Positions 10,286 through 20,335 are shown, numbered from the stretch's first letter. The stretch is DNA of 64,000 bases from Pseudoalteromonas sp. XI10 (GCF_001469895.1 NZ_LOPY01000009.1:1-64000); one strand, 5' to 3'. Notes: generated by a model not told the origin, from the sequence alone. A program made the numbers and translations.

Positions 10286-11002
10286 ATGGATACAACTCGC
10301 TTTGAGCGTGTTAAGCGCGTGTTAGACCGCCGCCAAACGGACCTAACGGTTTGTTTAGAAGAAGTACATAAGCATCATAATTTATCGGCCATTGCCCGCA
10401 CAGCTGACGCGACTGGCTGCCATCACGTACATGCTGTATGGCCAGAGAATCAAAAATGGTTAACTAACAATACCTCAGGTGGTAGTAAAAACTGGCTAGA
10501 AACTCACTTGCATCGCAATATCGATGAAGCAGTTGCCATGATGCGTGCACAAAATCCTGAAGTACAAATTTTAGCAACTCATCTCAGCGACGACGCAGTC
10601 GACTTTCGTGAAATTGATTACACCAAACCGACGGCTGTTATTGTTGGCCAAGAACGTGATGGTATTTCACCACGCGCCCTCGCTCATGCTGATAAAAACA
10701 TCATCATCCCAATGCAAGGAATGGTGCAATCTCTTAATGTATCTGTTGCTGCTGCACTTATTCTATTTGAAGCACAACGCCAACGTGAAGAAGCCGGACT
10801 TTACAACCGCGATATGCTTGATGCGAAAATTAAGCACCGCATCTTGTTTGAAGGCTGCCACCCTATCATTGCCGAACAATGTCGCGAAAAAGAGCTGCCG
10901 TACCCTGAGCTTGATGAAAATGGTGAAATTGTTGCTGATGAAACGTTCTGGAACATTTTAAAACACACGCAACCGCTTGAAGCCACTAACGAGTGCAAGT
11001 AA
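10286..11002 (+). CDS. trmH: tRNA (guanosine(18)-2'-O)-methyltransferase
   Basis: TrmH is a SPOUT-class methyltransferase that methylates the 2'-OH of G18 in the tRNA D-loop with S-adenosylmethionine. The 238-residue protein contains the early HHNLSAIARTADATG segment with the catalytic arginine, the GQERDGIS motif, and the knot motif MVQSLNVSVAAA near 150-160. It is followed 39 bases later by recG, as in E. coli where the spoT, trmH and recG genes cluster. Confidence 0.95.
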   Translation: MDTTRFERVKRVLDRRQTDLTVCLEEVHKHHNLSAIARTADATGCHHVHAVWPENQKWLTNNTSGGSKNWLETHLHRNIDEAVAMMRAQNPEVQILATHLSDDAVDFREIDYTKPTAVIVGQERDGISPRALAHADKNIIIPMQGMVQSLNVSVAAALILFEAQRQREEAGLYNRDMLDAKIKHRILFEGCHPIIAEQCREKELPYPELDENGEIVADETFWNILKHTQPLEATNECK

Positions 11003-11041
11003 ACTGAAAAACAGTCTACTAATTAATAATTTGAGTCACCT

Positions 11042-13123
11042 TTGAGTCATCCTAGCTTAGCGTTATACCCAATTACAGAATTAAAAGGCGTCGGTCCGAA
11101 AATGGCCGAGCGCCTTGCTAAGCTAAATATTCATACGGTGCAAGACATGCTGTTTCATTTGCCTCATCGCTATGAAGACCGCACCCGCATTCACCCAATC
11201 AGCGAACTTCAACCGCATAGCCATGTAAGTGTTGAAGCCACCATTGAAACCAGCCAAATTACTTTTGGAAAAAGGCGCATGCTGGTTTGCCAAGTAAATG
11301 ATGGCACGGGCCGCTTAACGCTCAGGTTTTTTAACTTTAGCGCAGCTCAAAAAAACGCCTTAAGTACTGGTAAAATCATTCGCTGCTTTGGTGAGATCCG
11401 CCGTGGTCGTGTTGGCTTTGAAATGACACATCCGGAATACAGCTTATCGGATACCCCTTCTGAGCAACCAACGAACACCACGCTTACGCCGGTTTATCCT
11501 GTTACCGAAGGGCTAAAACAGTTATCTATTCGTGCACTTAGCGATCAAGCACTCGCACTATTAACTAAGTACCCTGTTGAAGAGTTACTGCCAGAACAGT
11601 TTCAACCGACCGGAATGCGTTTAGCCGATGCACTTATGACCTTACATCGCCCACAAAATGATGTTGATTTAACTGCCCTTGAACAAGGTATGCACCCTGC
11701 CCAACAACGGCTAGTGTTTGAAGAGCTGCTTGCGCAAAACTTAAGTCTTTTAAAGCTACGCCAAAAAGGGCAAACGGTAAAAGCGGTATCATTAAAGCCT
11801 CATAATCAACTTGAGCAGCAGTTTTTAGCTAATTTAGCCTTTAGCCCAACCAACGCGCAAAGTCGTGTGGTGGCTGAAATCAAAGGTGACTTACAACACC
11901 CGTTTCCGATGATGCGCCTAGTGCAAGGCGATGTCGGCTCTGGTAAAACCTTAGTAGCAGCACTCAGTGCGCTCACCGCTATCAGCGAAGGCTATCAAGT
12001 AGCGCTAATGGCACCGACAGAAATTTTATCAGAGCAACATGGCATCAACTTTAGCCAATGGTTTAATCAACTCGGCGTTGAAGTCGCTTGGTTAGGTGGC
12101 AAAAGTAAAGGTAAGGAGCGCGCAGCGACTTTGGAAAAAATCGCCTCTGGGGAAGCACAAATGATTGTTGGCACCCATGCGTTATTCCAAGAGCAGGTTG
12201 AGTTTAATAATCTCGTATTAATTATTATTGATGAGCAACACCGCTTTGGTGTTCATCAGCGCTTATCACTGCGCGAAAAAGGCCGCTTTGGTGACTGTTT
12301 CCCGCACCAATTAGTGATGACTGCAACACCTATCCCGCGAACGCTAGCAATGACAGCCTACGCTGACTTAGAAACCTCAGTGATTGATGAGTTACCACCC
12401 GGTAGAACGCCTATTACAACGGTGGCTATTCCTGATGCACGCCGAGACGAAATTATTCAACGTGTGAGAACAGCGTGTACAGAGCAGGGTCGTCAAGTGT
12501 ATTGGGTTTGCACTCTGATTGATGAATCTGAAGTACTGCAATGCCAAGCAGCGGAAGATAGCGCAGAGCAATTAAAAGCGGCATTGCCAGAGCTAAGCGT
12601 TGGCTTAGTGCATGGCCGTATGAAAGCCGCCGAAAAACAAGCCATTATGAGTGAGTTTAAAGCGGGCAATATTCATGTACTCGTTGCCACAACGGTGATT
12701 GAAGTAGGTGTTGATGTGCCTAATGCCAGCCTTATCATTATTGAAAACCCTGAACGGTTAGGGCTTGCACAACTCCACCAGCTGCGCGGCCGTGTTGGTC
12801 GTGGGGCTACGGCATCACACTGTGTTTTACTCTATCATGCGCCATTATCAGCTACAGCGCAAAAACGTTTAGGTGTGCTGCGTGAAAGTAATGATGGCTT
12901 TGTTATCGCTGAGCGAGATCTCGAAATTCGTGGCCCTGGTGAAGTACTTGGTACCAAACAAACAGGCCTAGCTGAGTTTAAAATTGCCGATCTTAACCGC
13001 GATAAACAAACACTCGATCATGTAAGACCCATTGCCTTCAAAATTTTGAACGACTACCCAGAGCTTACCGATAAATTGATTCAACGTTGGCTTGCTGGCA
13101 AATCAAACTACGCGCAAGCTTGA
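11042..13123 (+). CDS. recG: ATP-dependent DNA helicase RecG
   Basis: RecG remodels stalled replication forks and branch-migrates Holliday junctions. The 693-residue protein equals the E. coli length. The wedge/OB domain covers about 1-260. Walker A is GDVGSGKT at 296-303, the DEQH box is IIDEQH near 398, and the conserved helicase motif VI region QLRGRVGRG lies near 580. It starts at TTG (11042) with only a weak GAG upstream. Two near-identical 11-base stretches (TTTGAGTCACC and TTTGAGTCATC) lie back to back there, so the start is a little less certain than the identity. Confidence 0.96.
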   Translation: MSHPSLALYPITELKGVGPKMAERLAKLNIHTVQDMLFHLPHRYEDRTRIHPISELQPHSHVSVEATIETSQITFGKRRMLVCQVNDGTGRLTLRFFNFSAAQKNALSTGKIIRCFGEIRRGRVGFEMTHPEYSLSDTPSEQPTNTTLTPVYPVTEGLKQLSIRALSDQALALLTKYPVEELLPEQFQPTGMRLADALMTLHRPQNDVDLTALEQGMHPAQQRLVFEELLAQNLSLLKLRQKGQTVKAVSLKPHNQLEQQFLANLAFSPTNAQSRVVAEIKGDLQHPFPMMRLVQGDVGSGKTLVAALSALTAISEGYQVALMAPTEILSEQHGINFSQWFNQLGVEVAWLGGKSKGKERAATLEKIASGEAQMIVGTHALFQEQVEFNNLVLIIIDEQHRFGVHQRLSLREKGRFGDCFPHQLVMTATPIPRTLAMTAYADLETSVIDELPPGRTPITTVAIPDARRDEIIQRVRTACTEQGRQVYWVCTLIDESEVLQCQAAEDSAEQLKAALPELSVGLVHGRMKAAEKQAIMSEFKAGNIHVLVATTVIEVGVDVPNASLIIIENPERLGLAQLHQLRGRVGRGATASHCVLLYHAPLSATAQKRLGVLRESNDGFVIAERDLEIRGPGEVLGTKQTGLAEFKIADLNRDKQTLDHVRPIAFKILNDYPELTDKLIQRWLAGKSNYAQA

Positions 13124-13167
13124 TCGCAAATCAAAGCGCTATCTGCTTTATAAATTTTCTGCTAAAA

Positions 13168-13196
13168 CAAAAAAAGCCCAGCTAATTAGCTGGGCT
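13168..13196 (-). terminator. Terminator of the porin gene
   Basis: AGCCCAGCTAATTAGCTGGGCT is a perfect palindrome at 13175-13196. On the minus strand it is followed by TTTTTTTGTTTT, so it mainly serves the porin gene. Confidence 0.85.
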
Positions 13197-13226
13197 GACA
13201 AGTTAGGGAGTTATCCAAAGGTTGGA

Positions 13227-14159
13227 TTAGAACTTGTATTCAATACCAACACCTAGGTAGTCTTGGTCAACTTGATTGTCTGTATCAAACGTTGAGTAGA
13301 AACCAAATACTTTGGTGTTTTTGCTAAGCTTGTGATCAACACCTGCAGAAATAGCTGTTTTCTTGTCGCCTTCATCAAAGTCAATTACTTGGTACTGTAC
13401 TTTGAACGTGTTGCTATTCATTTGGTAAGCAGCATTTACTAAGTAACCATCAGCTTCTGCACTACCATCCACTTTTTCTTGTGTTTGGTACATAGCACCT
13501 AGTTTGAAGTCACCTAGTTTACCTTGTACTGTTGCACGAACAATGTCGTAGCCTTTTACTTCGCTGTCAGCTGCAACTGATGCATAAAGTTTGCTTTCTT
13601 TAAGTTTTGCATCGCCGTAAGTTAACGCTACTGAGTAACCGTTATCAGCATCTACATCATCTTCAGCTACATAAGTTGCTAATACTTTGAAGCCACTGAA
13701 GTCTTTAGAAGCATAAGAAATTGTGTCGCCTAAACGGTTTTCACCTTTAAATGCGTTCTTGATATCACCTTCAAGGTCATTGAATAAATCAACTTTACCT
13801 TGAGACTGCTTCATTGCTGTATCGTTACGACCGATAACAACTTGACCAAAGCTACCTTTAACACCCACGTATTGGTTACGCGCAGTGATGTTATCGTCAT
13901 TGTCGCCTTTAGAATCAGCGTCAGATACGTCTACACCAAACTCAAATTTATAAACCGCTTCTAAGCCTTCAGAAATTTTTTCTGAACCTTTTAAGCCAAA
14001 ACGTGAGTTATTGCTTTTAATTTCAGTGAAAGACCCTTCGCCATCATCTGATGATTGAACAGTCACGTTTGCTTTACCATATACATCTACATCAGCTAAT
14101 GCAGAAAAAGATAAACCACCAAATAAAGCTAGGAATAAGCTAGACTTTGCAAATTTCAT
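13227..14159 (-). CDS. Gram-negative general porin (16-strand type)
   Basis: The 310-residue outer-membrane protein starts with a signal peptide (MKFAKSSLFLALFGGLSFSALA, likely cut after ALA). The DVDVYGKANVTVQ opening strand typical of trimeric porins follows. The alternating pattern of beta strands, the NNSRFGLKGSEKISEGL segment and the C-terminal YLGVGIEYKF ending in phenylalanine (the Bam recognition signature) all fit. AGGAAA precedes the ATG. It is a single-gene unit with a 196-bp AT-rich upstream region. The solute specificity cannot be read from the sequence. Confidence 0.9.
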   Translation of the reverse strand: MKFAKSSLFLALFGGLSFSALADVDVYGKANVTVQSSDDGEGSFTEIKSNNSRFGLKGSEKISEGLEAVYKFEFGVDVSDADSKGDNDDNITARNQYVGVKGSFGQVVIGRNDTAMKQSQGKVDLFNDLEGDIKNAFKGENRLGDTISYASKDFSGFKVLATYVAEDDVDADNGYSVALTYGDAKLKESKLYASVAADSEVKGYDIVRATVQGKLGDFKLGAMYQTQEKVDGSAEADGYLVNAAYQMNSNTFKVQYQVIDFDEGDKKTAISAGVDHKLSKNTKVFGFYSTFDTDNQVDQDYLGVGIEYKF

Positions 14160-14355
14160 GTCGTTTCCTCAATAATCGCAACAAAAAACACATGTTGTGT
14201 TTCAATGCGCGCAGTGTGACAGCGAAAAATGACAGAAAGATGACAATTGAAATAAAATCGTCAATTTAGCTTCATAAAATGTAATTATTTTTGAAATAAA
14301 AACGTAACTTACTGTTGCAGCATTAATTTTTTATGAAAGCTAAATTAAATTAATT

Positions 14356-15210
14356 TTAAGCTTTTATTTGTAGTTCAGTTAATAAGGTCACTAACTTCTC
14401 TAATAAAGGGATTTGCTCATTATCTCTGTGGTAAGCAACAAACACATCACGCGAGGTATGCGCAACATCTTCAACATGATACAGCTCACCAGATTCAAGC
14501 TGCTCTTCAACTAATAACTGAGGAATAAACGCGCTACCACCGCATTTCAAAATTAAATCAAGCGCAATACGACCTGTACTGGTTCTGAAATAAGGAGGAG
14601 CGTGGCCGTTAAACTCACGAGCATGCCATAAAGAAAAGGTGGTACCCCAGTCGACATAAACATATTGGTTATCGAAAAAGTTTTCACTATTTGCAGTTTC
14701 AAAGGCGCTCACAGGAATAATAGGTAGCTCACAAATTCGCTGTACAACCAGTTCATCTACTTTAGGGGGATCAAACAACACCGCCAAATCTAATGTACGT
14801 TCCAATAATAAGCGAGTACTCTCTTGCTGTGCTTTAACTTCAGCAACTAACGACACACCCGGCATAGCAGAAACAATATTAGTAATACCAAACTGTAAAA
14901 ATGCATCCCAAATATTAGGTGTTCCCGCTAAGCTAATTTGCTTATGCATATTATCTGCAAGTGCCACATCAACTTTTGCGCGCTGCATACCCGTAATGAT
15001 CATTTGTGCGTGTGGCAGTAGTCGCTCACCCGGCGCCGTTAACTGTATGTTGTTTCGTTGACGAATAAATAAGTTAACGCCTAAACCTTGCTCTAATTGT
15101 CGGATCCGAAAACTCACCGCAGACTGTGTAATATATAAATTTTCAGCTGCTTTACCGAAATGGCGCGTACGAACCACTTCAACAAAAGTCTTCAATAAAT
15201 CGATATCCAT
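14356..15210 (-). CDS. hdfR: LysR-family regulator HdfR-like
   Basis: The 284-residue LysR-type regulator has an N-terminal winged helix (MDIDLLKTFVEVVRTRHFG, then AAENLYITQSAVSFRIRQLE). A periplasmic-binding-protein-like effector domain follows. The N-terminus resembles E. coli HdfR, a repressor of the flhDC flagellar master operon. It is divergent from maoP across 90 bp, the same arrangement as E. coli hdfR-maoP. That context raises confidence in the name. Whether it regulates flagella here is unknown. Confidence 0.85.
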   Translation of the reverse strand: MDIDLLKTFVEVVRTRHFGKAAENLYITQSAVSFRIRQLEQGLGVNLFIRQRNNIQLTAPGERLLPHAQMIITGMQRAKVDVALADNMHKQISLAGTPNIWDAFLQFGITNIVSAMPGVSLVAEVKAQQESTRLLLERTLDLAVLFDPPKVDELVVQRICELPIIPVSAFETANSENFFDNQYVYVDWGTTFSLWHAREFNGHAPPYFRTSTGRIALDLILKCGGSAFIPQLLVEEQLESGELYHVEDVAHTSRDVFVAYHRDNEQIPLLEKLVTLLTELQIKA

Positions 15211-15300
15211 TTTTTACCCTTACGATAAAAATAATTTGTTTAATAAAATCGACAACTTGATCCATACTCCAGCAAGAAATTAGGGCATGAGGATAAAGCC

Positions 15301-15675
15301 ATGAGCAATGACATTTCATCACTTCGTCAGGCATTTGCAAGCCAACGTCAATTCTATGATGATCAAAATTTCCCACGCGGTTTTGGTCGTAGTGGTCACT
15401 TCACTTTGCTAGAAGCCGACATTCTTGAGCAGCATGGTGTTGTTCTAAAGGGTTTATACAACAAAACCATAGAACCACAAAATGAATTTCAAACTCAATT
15501 TGTTCAAGTTGTTACCGGTAACCTTGAAGCGACCAATGCAATTGAGCGCGCTTGGATCAAATACCTTAAGCAAACAACCTGTAAAACCAAGTTTCACACG
15601 TTATTTGGGCGCTCTCGCATTGCGACCTCAACACCACAAAGTGTTGAATATTATTCTGAGTCAGACAGCTTATAA
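15301..15675 (+). CDS. maoP: Macrodomain Ori organisation protein MaoP
   Basis: The 124-residue product matches the DUF413/YifE family, renamed MaoP in E. coli. There it acts with the nearby site maoS to organise the Ori macrodomain. Conserved features are the FYDDQNFPRGFGRSGHFTL segment near 19-37, EADILEQHG, the IERAWIKYLK helix and FHTLFGRS near 97-104. It starts 90 bp from divergent hdfR with GAGGAT ahead of the ATG. An acidic tail (YYSESDSL) is typical. The maoS equivalent, if present, should lie close to this gene. Confidence 0.88.
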   Translation: MSNDISSLRQAFASQRQFYDDQNFPRGFGRSGHFTLLEADILEQHGVVLKGLYNKTIEPQNEFQTQFVQVVTGNLEATNAIERAWIKYLKQTTCKTKFHTLFGRSRIATSTPQSVEYYSESDSL

Positions 15676-15753
15676 CGATTTGCTTTTTTACCCATTTAGG
15701 GTTAAAACTTGTAATAACTTTTGTTTCGCCAATAAGTTATTACAAGGCAAGCT

Positions 15754-16989
15754 GTGACTCGAAGAATATTAATAATTGAAGATACGCCAACCATTGCGCG
15801 GGTGCAAAAGCACATCGCGCAAAAAGTTGGCTATGAAGCCGACATTGCAGGTAACCTAGCTGAGGCAAAAGAGCTTATTAACAAGCACAGTTACTTTTGT
15901 GCCGTAGTAGACTTTATTCTGCCTGATGCGCCAAACGGTGAAGCAGTTCCTTGCACCATCGAAGCCGATATCCCGACCATTGTAATGACTGGCAACCTTG
16001 ACGAAACAACACGCAATATCGTTGAAAAACACCCCATCATTGATTACATCACCAAAGAAAATAAACAAGCCTATCAATACCTAGAAAAACAACTGGCTCG
16101 CTTGCCTCGTAATGAGCAAATATTTGTATTAGTAGTCGATGATTCAGCAGCAACACGCCACCATATTTGCAACTTATTAACCCGTCATAAATACCAAACA
16201 CTCGAAGCTGTTGATGGTGTTGATGCTTTAAAAGTACTGGCTGAAAACCCAAAAATATCGGTGATCATTACCGATAATGAAATGCCGAATATGAATGGGG
16301 ATGAGCTCTGTGTTGAAATTCGCCGTTTATATTCTAACGATGAAAAAGCCGTGATTGGCATATCTGCACTCGATACTTTGCACCTTTCGACGCGCTTTTT
16401 AAAATCTGGCGCAGACGATTACCTTCGCAAGCCATTCAACAATGAAGAGTTTTATTGTCGGCTCAGCCAAAACGTCGACATGCTTGAAAACATTAAAACG
16501 ATTCGTTTACAAGCAAACACTGATTACCTCACAAAACTGCCTAATCGCCGCTATTTCTTTGGTGAAGCAAACAGCCATCTAAAAGCTGCAAAACTAGCAG
16601 AAAACTCAGTGTCTTTAGCCATGATTGATATTGACCACTTTAAATCAATTAACGATAACTATGGTCATGATGCCGGCGATGACGTATTAAAGGGCCTATC
16701 GCAATGTATGGCAAAGTATTTTGAAGATAACTTAGTAGGCCGCTTTGGTGGTGAAGAGTTTGCAGTCTATTTTGCTGATCAAGACCCACAAGAATCTCTG
16801 CAACGTTTAGAGAAATTCCGCTTGTTTGTTGAAAAGCACAGCCCTGAGTTCAGTAAAGATCGAATCAAGTTTACGCTATCGATTGGGTTTCATAATGGGC
16901 CTGTTTATAGTTTAGATGAACTAATAAAACAGGCCGATTTAAAGCTTTATCAAGCAAAAGAAACTGGGCGTAACAAATTAGTAAGCTAA
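15754..16989 (+). CDS. Dual-receiver diguanylate cyclase response regulator
   Basis: Two receiver domains precede a GGDEF domain in 411 residues. REC1 (about 3-115) has phosphoacceptor Asp53. REC2 (about 124-240) has Asp174, the VVDD acidic pocket and Lys227 in LRKPF. The GGDEF domain (about 255-410) has IDIDHFKSIND and the active GGEEF signature at 332-336, so it should make c-di-GMP. No RxxD inhibitory site is seen ahead of the signature. It starts at GTG with AAGGCA upstream. No histidine kinase is adjacent, so its input is unknown. Confidence 0.92.
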   Translation: MTRRILIIEDTPTIARVQKHIAQKVGYEADIAGNLAEAKELINKHSYFCAVVDFILPDAPNGEAVPCTIEADIPTIVMTGNLDETTRNIVEKHPIIDYITKENKQAYQYLEKQLARLPRNEQIFVLVVDDSAATRHHICNLLTRHKYQTLEAVDGVDALKVLAENPKISVIITDNEMPNMNGDELCVEIRRLYSNDEKAVIGISALDTLHLSTRFLKSGADDYLRKPFNNEEFYCRLSQNVDMLENIKTIRLQANTDYLTKLPNRRYFFGEANSHLKAAKLAENSVSLAMIDIDHFKSINDNYGHDAGDDVLKGLSQCMAKYFEDNLVGRFGGEEFAVYFADQDPQESLQRLEKFRLFVEKHSPEFSKDRIKFTLSIGFHNGPVYSLDELIKQADLKLYQAKETGRNKLVS

Positions 16990-16991
16990 GC

Positions 16992-17915
16992 CTACACAGG
17001 CTTAGTTACCGCCTCTAATTGCGCTTTGCGTTGCTTACGACTTTGGCGATACGAATCCCAGCTGAATAATGCCAAAGCGCTCCAAATACATGCAAATGTC
17101 ACCACACGTTCGGCATCAAATACCTCACCGTAAAACGCCACGGCAAGCATAAACATTAAACTTGGACCAATGTATTGGAAAAAACCAAGTGTACTGTACT
17201 GCAGACGCTTTGCTGCACCAGTAAAACATAACAGCGGTAAGGTTGTCACCACACCGGCACTAATGAGTAACAAATTAATGTGCCAATCGTTTGCAGTTAA
17301 ATCAGAGCTTGCTGATGGCGCCATCAACCACCAGTAAATAAGTGCAACAGGCAATAAAATAAGTGCTTCGAGCAATAACCCTGGCAATGATTCGATTGGT
17401 AACTTTTTACGTAATAGACCATAAATAGCAAACGAACCAGCTAGCGAAAAAGCAACTACAGGGAATGAACCAAAACTCACAAGCTGTAGCAACACACCAC
17501 AAAGCGCTAGGCCTACCGCAACGCCTTGCCATTTACGCAGTCGCTCACCTAAAAACAACATACCAAGCAACACGTTTAGTAGTGGGTTGATGTAATAACC
17601 TAAACTGGCATCGAGCATGTGATTATTGTTCACTGCCCAAATAAATAACCCCCAGTTAAAGCCAAGTAAACTTGCTGTTATTACCAACATCAAAAGTAAT
17701 TTAGGTTGTCCGAGTACAACACGAATACGCTGCCATTGATGACGAGCTGCAATAATAAGAAGTAAAAATAACACTGACCAAATAACACGGTGCATTAAGA
17801 TTTCAAAAGCAGAAATTTGCTGTAAAAACTTAAAGTAAATGGGCGCAAGACCCCACATAAAAAAGGCTAAACAAGCGAAAATAACGCCTTTTCGCTGCTC
17901 AATGTTGGTAGGCAT
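16992..17915 (-). CDS. rarD: EamA/RarD-family membrane transporter
   Basis: The 307-residue protein has about ten hydrophobic segments arranged as two EamA halves and matches RarD of the drug/metabolite transporter superfamily. RarD signatures include the FFMWGLAPIYFK segment near 18-29, the early HRVIWS stretch, and YYINPLLNVLLG near 107-118. The substrate is unknown. It converges on the upstream diguanylate cyclase with a 2-base gap and no visible shared terminator, and is divergent from recQ. Confidence 0.9.
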   Translation of the reverse strand: MPTNIEQRKGVIFACLAFFMWGLAPIYFKFLQQISAFEILMHRVIWSVLFLLLIIAARHQWQRIRVVLGQPKLLLMLVITASLLGFNWGLFIWAVNNNHMLDASLGYYINPLLNVLLGMLFLGERLRKWQGVAVGLALCGVLLQLVSFGSFPVVAFSLAGSFAIYGLLRKKLPIESLPGLLLEALILLPVALIYWWLMAPSASSDLTANDWHINLLLISAGVVTTLPLLCFTGAAKRLQYSTLGFFQYIGPSLMFMLAVAFYGEVFDAERVVTFACIWSALALFSWDSYRQSRKQRKAQLEAVTKPV

Positions 17916-18140
17916 AAGTTTGGCTTTATAGTTTAAAAACGCTATTTTACGCCCCCTAAGCAGTGACGCAACCTAAACGCGCTAAATAAACCCATGTATT
18001 TACTTCTTAAAAGGGACTGCCATTGTTGCAAAGTAACCCCTTGATATTAAGCACCTGTGAAACGCTGAATTCTGCATTTTGAGGTCGTTTGGGTATATTG
18101 CTAAAGACATCGCTATAAAAAACCACTAAAATGCTCGGCG

Positions 18141-19964
18141 ATGAATACCAATACCGCAATGTCCAACACACCCGTTAGATCACCACAAGCCGTACTCAAA
18201 CAAGTGTTTGGTTACAAGGACTTTCGTGATGGCCAAGAAGCGATTATAGCCGCAGCGCTAGACGGACAAGACTCGCTTGTACTTCTACCAACGGGTGGAG
18301 GCAAATCTTTATGCTATCAAGTACCTGCATTGATCCTTGATGGTGTGACTGTGGTTATCTCACCGCTTATTTCCTTGATGCAAGACCAAGTTGCCCAATT
18401 AAGAGCGCTCGGCGTGCAAGCGGCATACATCAATAACAGCCTGCCTTTTGAAGAGCAACAAGCTGTCTATCAGCAATTACACTATGGGCAAATTAAGCTG
18501 TTATATGTTGCACCAGAAAAAGTACTGCAACACGAATTTTTAGAACGCTTGAGTAATCTAAAACTCGCACTTTTTGCGATTGATGAAGCTCACTGTGTGT
18601 CGCATTGGGGGCATGACTTTAGGCCGCATTACTGTCGGCTCAACGAGTTAAAGCAACGCTTTATGCATGTGCCCATGATGGCGCTTACAGCAACGGCAGA
18701 TAAAGCAACTCGTTACGATATTATTGAACAGCTTCAGCTTAACCACCCTTACGTGCACACTGGTAGCTTCGATAGACCTAACATTCGTTACACCATAGAA
18801 GAAAAATTCAAACCTATGGTGCAACTGCTTCGATATTTAAAAGAGCAGCAAAACCAGAGTGGCATTATTTACTGCACCAGCCGCAAGCGGGTTGATGATG
18901 TAGCCGAAAAACTTGCTGACGCCGGGTTCAATGCCGCAGCCTACCATGCGGGAATGAGTAACGAGCAACGCCAATTTGTGCAATCTGGCTTTGCCCGTGA
19001 CGATATTCAAATTGTGGTTGCGACTGTCGCCTTTGGCATGGGGATTAATAAACCAAACGTACGTTTTGTGGTCCATTACGATATTCCAAAAAGCATCGAG
19101 GCTTACTACCAAGAAACCGGTCGTGCAGGTCGAGATGGCTTGGCTGCAGAAGCAATTATGTATTTTGATCCTGCAGACATAGGCCGCGTACGCCGCTTTT
19201 TTGAAGATATTGAAGACGAGCATCGTCGTCGTGTTGAAGAACAGCGCTTTAATGCTATGGCAAGCTTCGCCGAAGCACAAACATGCCGCAGACAAATCTT
19301 GCTCAATTATTTTAGCGAATATAAACGCGAAACCTGTGGTAACTGTGATATTTGCTTAAACCCACCTACTAGCTTTGATGGCACACTTGTCGCGCAACAA
19401 GCCTTGTCGTGTGTGTACCGTGCTGAGCAACGTTTTGGTATAGGCTATATCGTTGAGTTACTTCGCGGTGCAAACACTAGCCGCATTCGAGATAACAATC
19501 ACCACCAGCTAAGCACCTATGGCATCGGTAAAGAGCACAGCGTGGAATTCTGGCTAAGTATTTTAAGGCAGCTTATCCATCAAGGGTTATTAAGCCAAGA
19601 TATTACCCAAGGCTCGTCATTACGCTTAACCGAAGCCGCCCGTGCGGTACTTAAAAGTGAATATGCATTGCAACTTGCTGAGCCTCGCTTACAAGCTAAG
19701 CACGTTTACCAAGATAAACTCGCTCAGTTTAATTACGATAAAAAGCTATTTGCGAAATTACGTGCCTTACGTAAAGAACTGGCCGATGCCGATGATGTAC
19801 CGCCTTATGTGGTATTCAATGATAAAACCCTCGCTGAAATGGCGCAGTTAATGCCAACCAACGACAGTGAGTTTTTAAAGGTGTCAGGTGTTGGTTTCAC
19901 TAAGCTCAATAAGTACGGCGCACCGTTTTTAAATACCATTCGCGACTACCTTGCCACCAATTAG
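18141..19964 (+). CDS. recQ: ATP-dependent DNA helicase RecQ
   Basis: RecQ is a 3'-5' helicase acting in recombination initiation and fork repair. The 607-residue protein has Walker A TGGGKS at 51-56 and the DEAH box at 148-151. Helicase motif VI (QETGRAGRDG) lies near 320. The zinc module has cysteines at CRRQI and CGNCDIC (about 380-412), followed by a winged-helix RQC domain and a C-terminal HRDC domain (about 530-605). All parts are intact. A small gene follows 8 bases later in the same direction. Confidence 0.97.
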   Translation: MNTNTAMSNTPVRSPQAVLKQVFGYKDFRDGQEAIIAAALDGQDSLVLLPTGGGKSLCYQVPALILDGVTVVISPLISLMQDQVAQLRALGVQAAYINNSLPFEEQQAVYQQLHYGQIKLLYVAPEKVLQHEFLERLSNLKLALFAIDEAHCVSHWGHDFRPHYCRLNELKQRFMHVPMMALTATADKATRYDIIEQLQLNHPYVHTGSFDRPNIRYTIEEKFKPMVQLLRYLKEQQNQSGIIYCTSRKRVDDVAEKLADAGFNAAAYHAGMSNEQRQFVQSGFARDDIQIVVATVAFGMGINKPNVRFVVHYDIPKSIEAYYQETGRAGRDGLAAEAIMYFDPADIGRVRRFFEDIEDEHRRRVEEQRFNAMASFAEAQTCRRQILLNYFSEYKRETCGNCDICLNPPTSFDGTLVAQQALSCVYRAEQRFGIGYIVELLRGANTSRIRDNNHHQLSTYGIGKEHSVEFWLSILRQLIHQGLLSQDITQGSSLRLTEAARAVLKSEYALQLAEPRLQAKHVYQDKLAQFNYDKKLFAKLRALRKELADADDVPPYVVFNDKTLAEMAQLMPTNDSEFLKVSGVGFTKLNKYGAPFLNTIRDYLATN

Positions 19965-19971
19965 GACTGCT

Positions 19972-20268
19972 ATGACTGAACTAACCTATGATGCCGAGCA
20001 TGAGATTATTCTCATAACGTCGAGTGAGCTTCCCCACGATGAAGACTTTGAACTTTGGGCAACCCTTTTCTTACACGCTCCAGCCATAACAACCGCCGAC
20101 TTTGATGCCGGTGCTGATCGTCATCAATTACGCTTTCACTTTACAGATCATAGTTTTAATCTAAACTTTGAACATTACAGTGAAAGTATTTGGATCAATG
20201 CTGAGGGCATAGAAGCCAGTGCTGCATTGCCACAACTTCATCAGTATTTAGTCACGCAATTACAATAA
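19972..20268 (+). CDS. Small DUF3630-like protein downstream of recQ
   Basis: The 98-residue acidic protein starts at the ATG at 19972 with AGGA five bases upstream, only 8 bases after recQ. It has no signal peptide, membrane segment or enzyme motif that I recognise. It resembles the DUF3630 family of small proteins that follow recQ in Shewanella and Vibrio, though this is from memory. Co-transcription with recQ is likely. Function is unknown. Confidence 0.7.
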   Translation: MTELTYDAEHEIILITSSELPHDEDFELWATLFLHAPAITTADFDAGADRHQLRFHFTDHSFNLNFEHYSESIWINAEGIEASAALPQLHQYLVTQLQ

Positions 20269-20335
20269 TAAGCTAGACTTTTACCCACGCTTAGTATGTA
20301 GTAGTTGCACAGGACATACTCAACTAAGGGTGTAA

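Noticed and set aside
15482..15757. Open frame overlapping maoP and reaching to the diguanylate cyclase
   Set aside because: It is a shadow of maoP in another frame; the maoP frame matches a known family.
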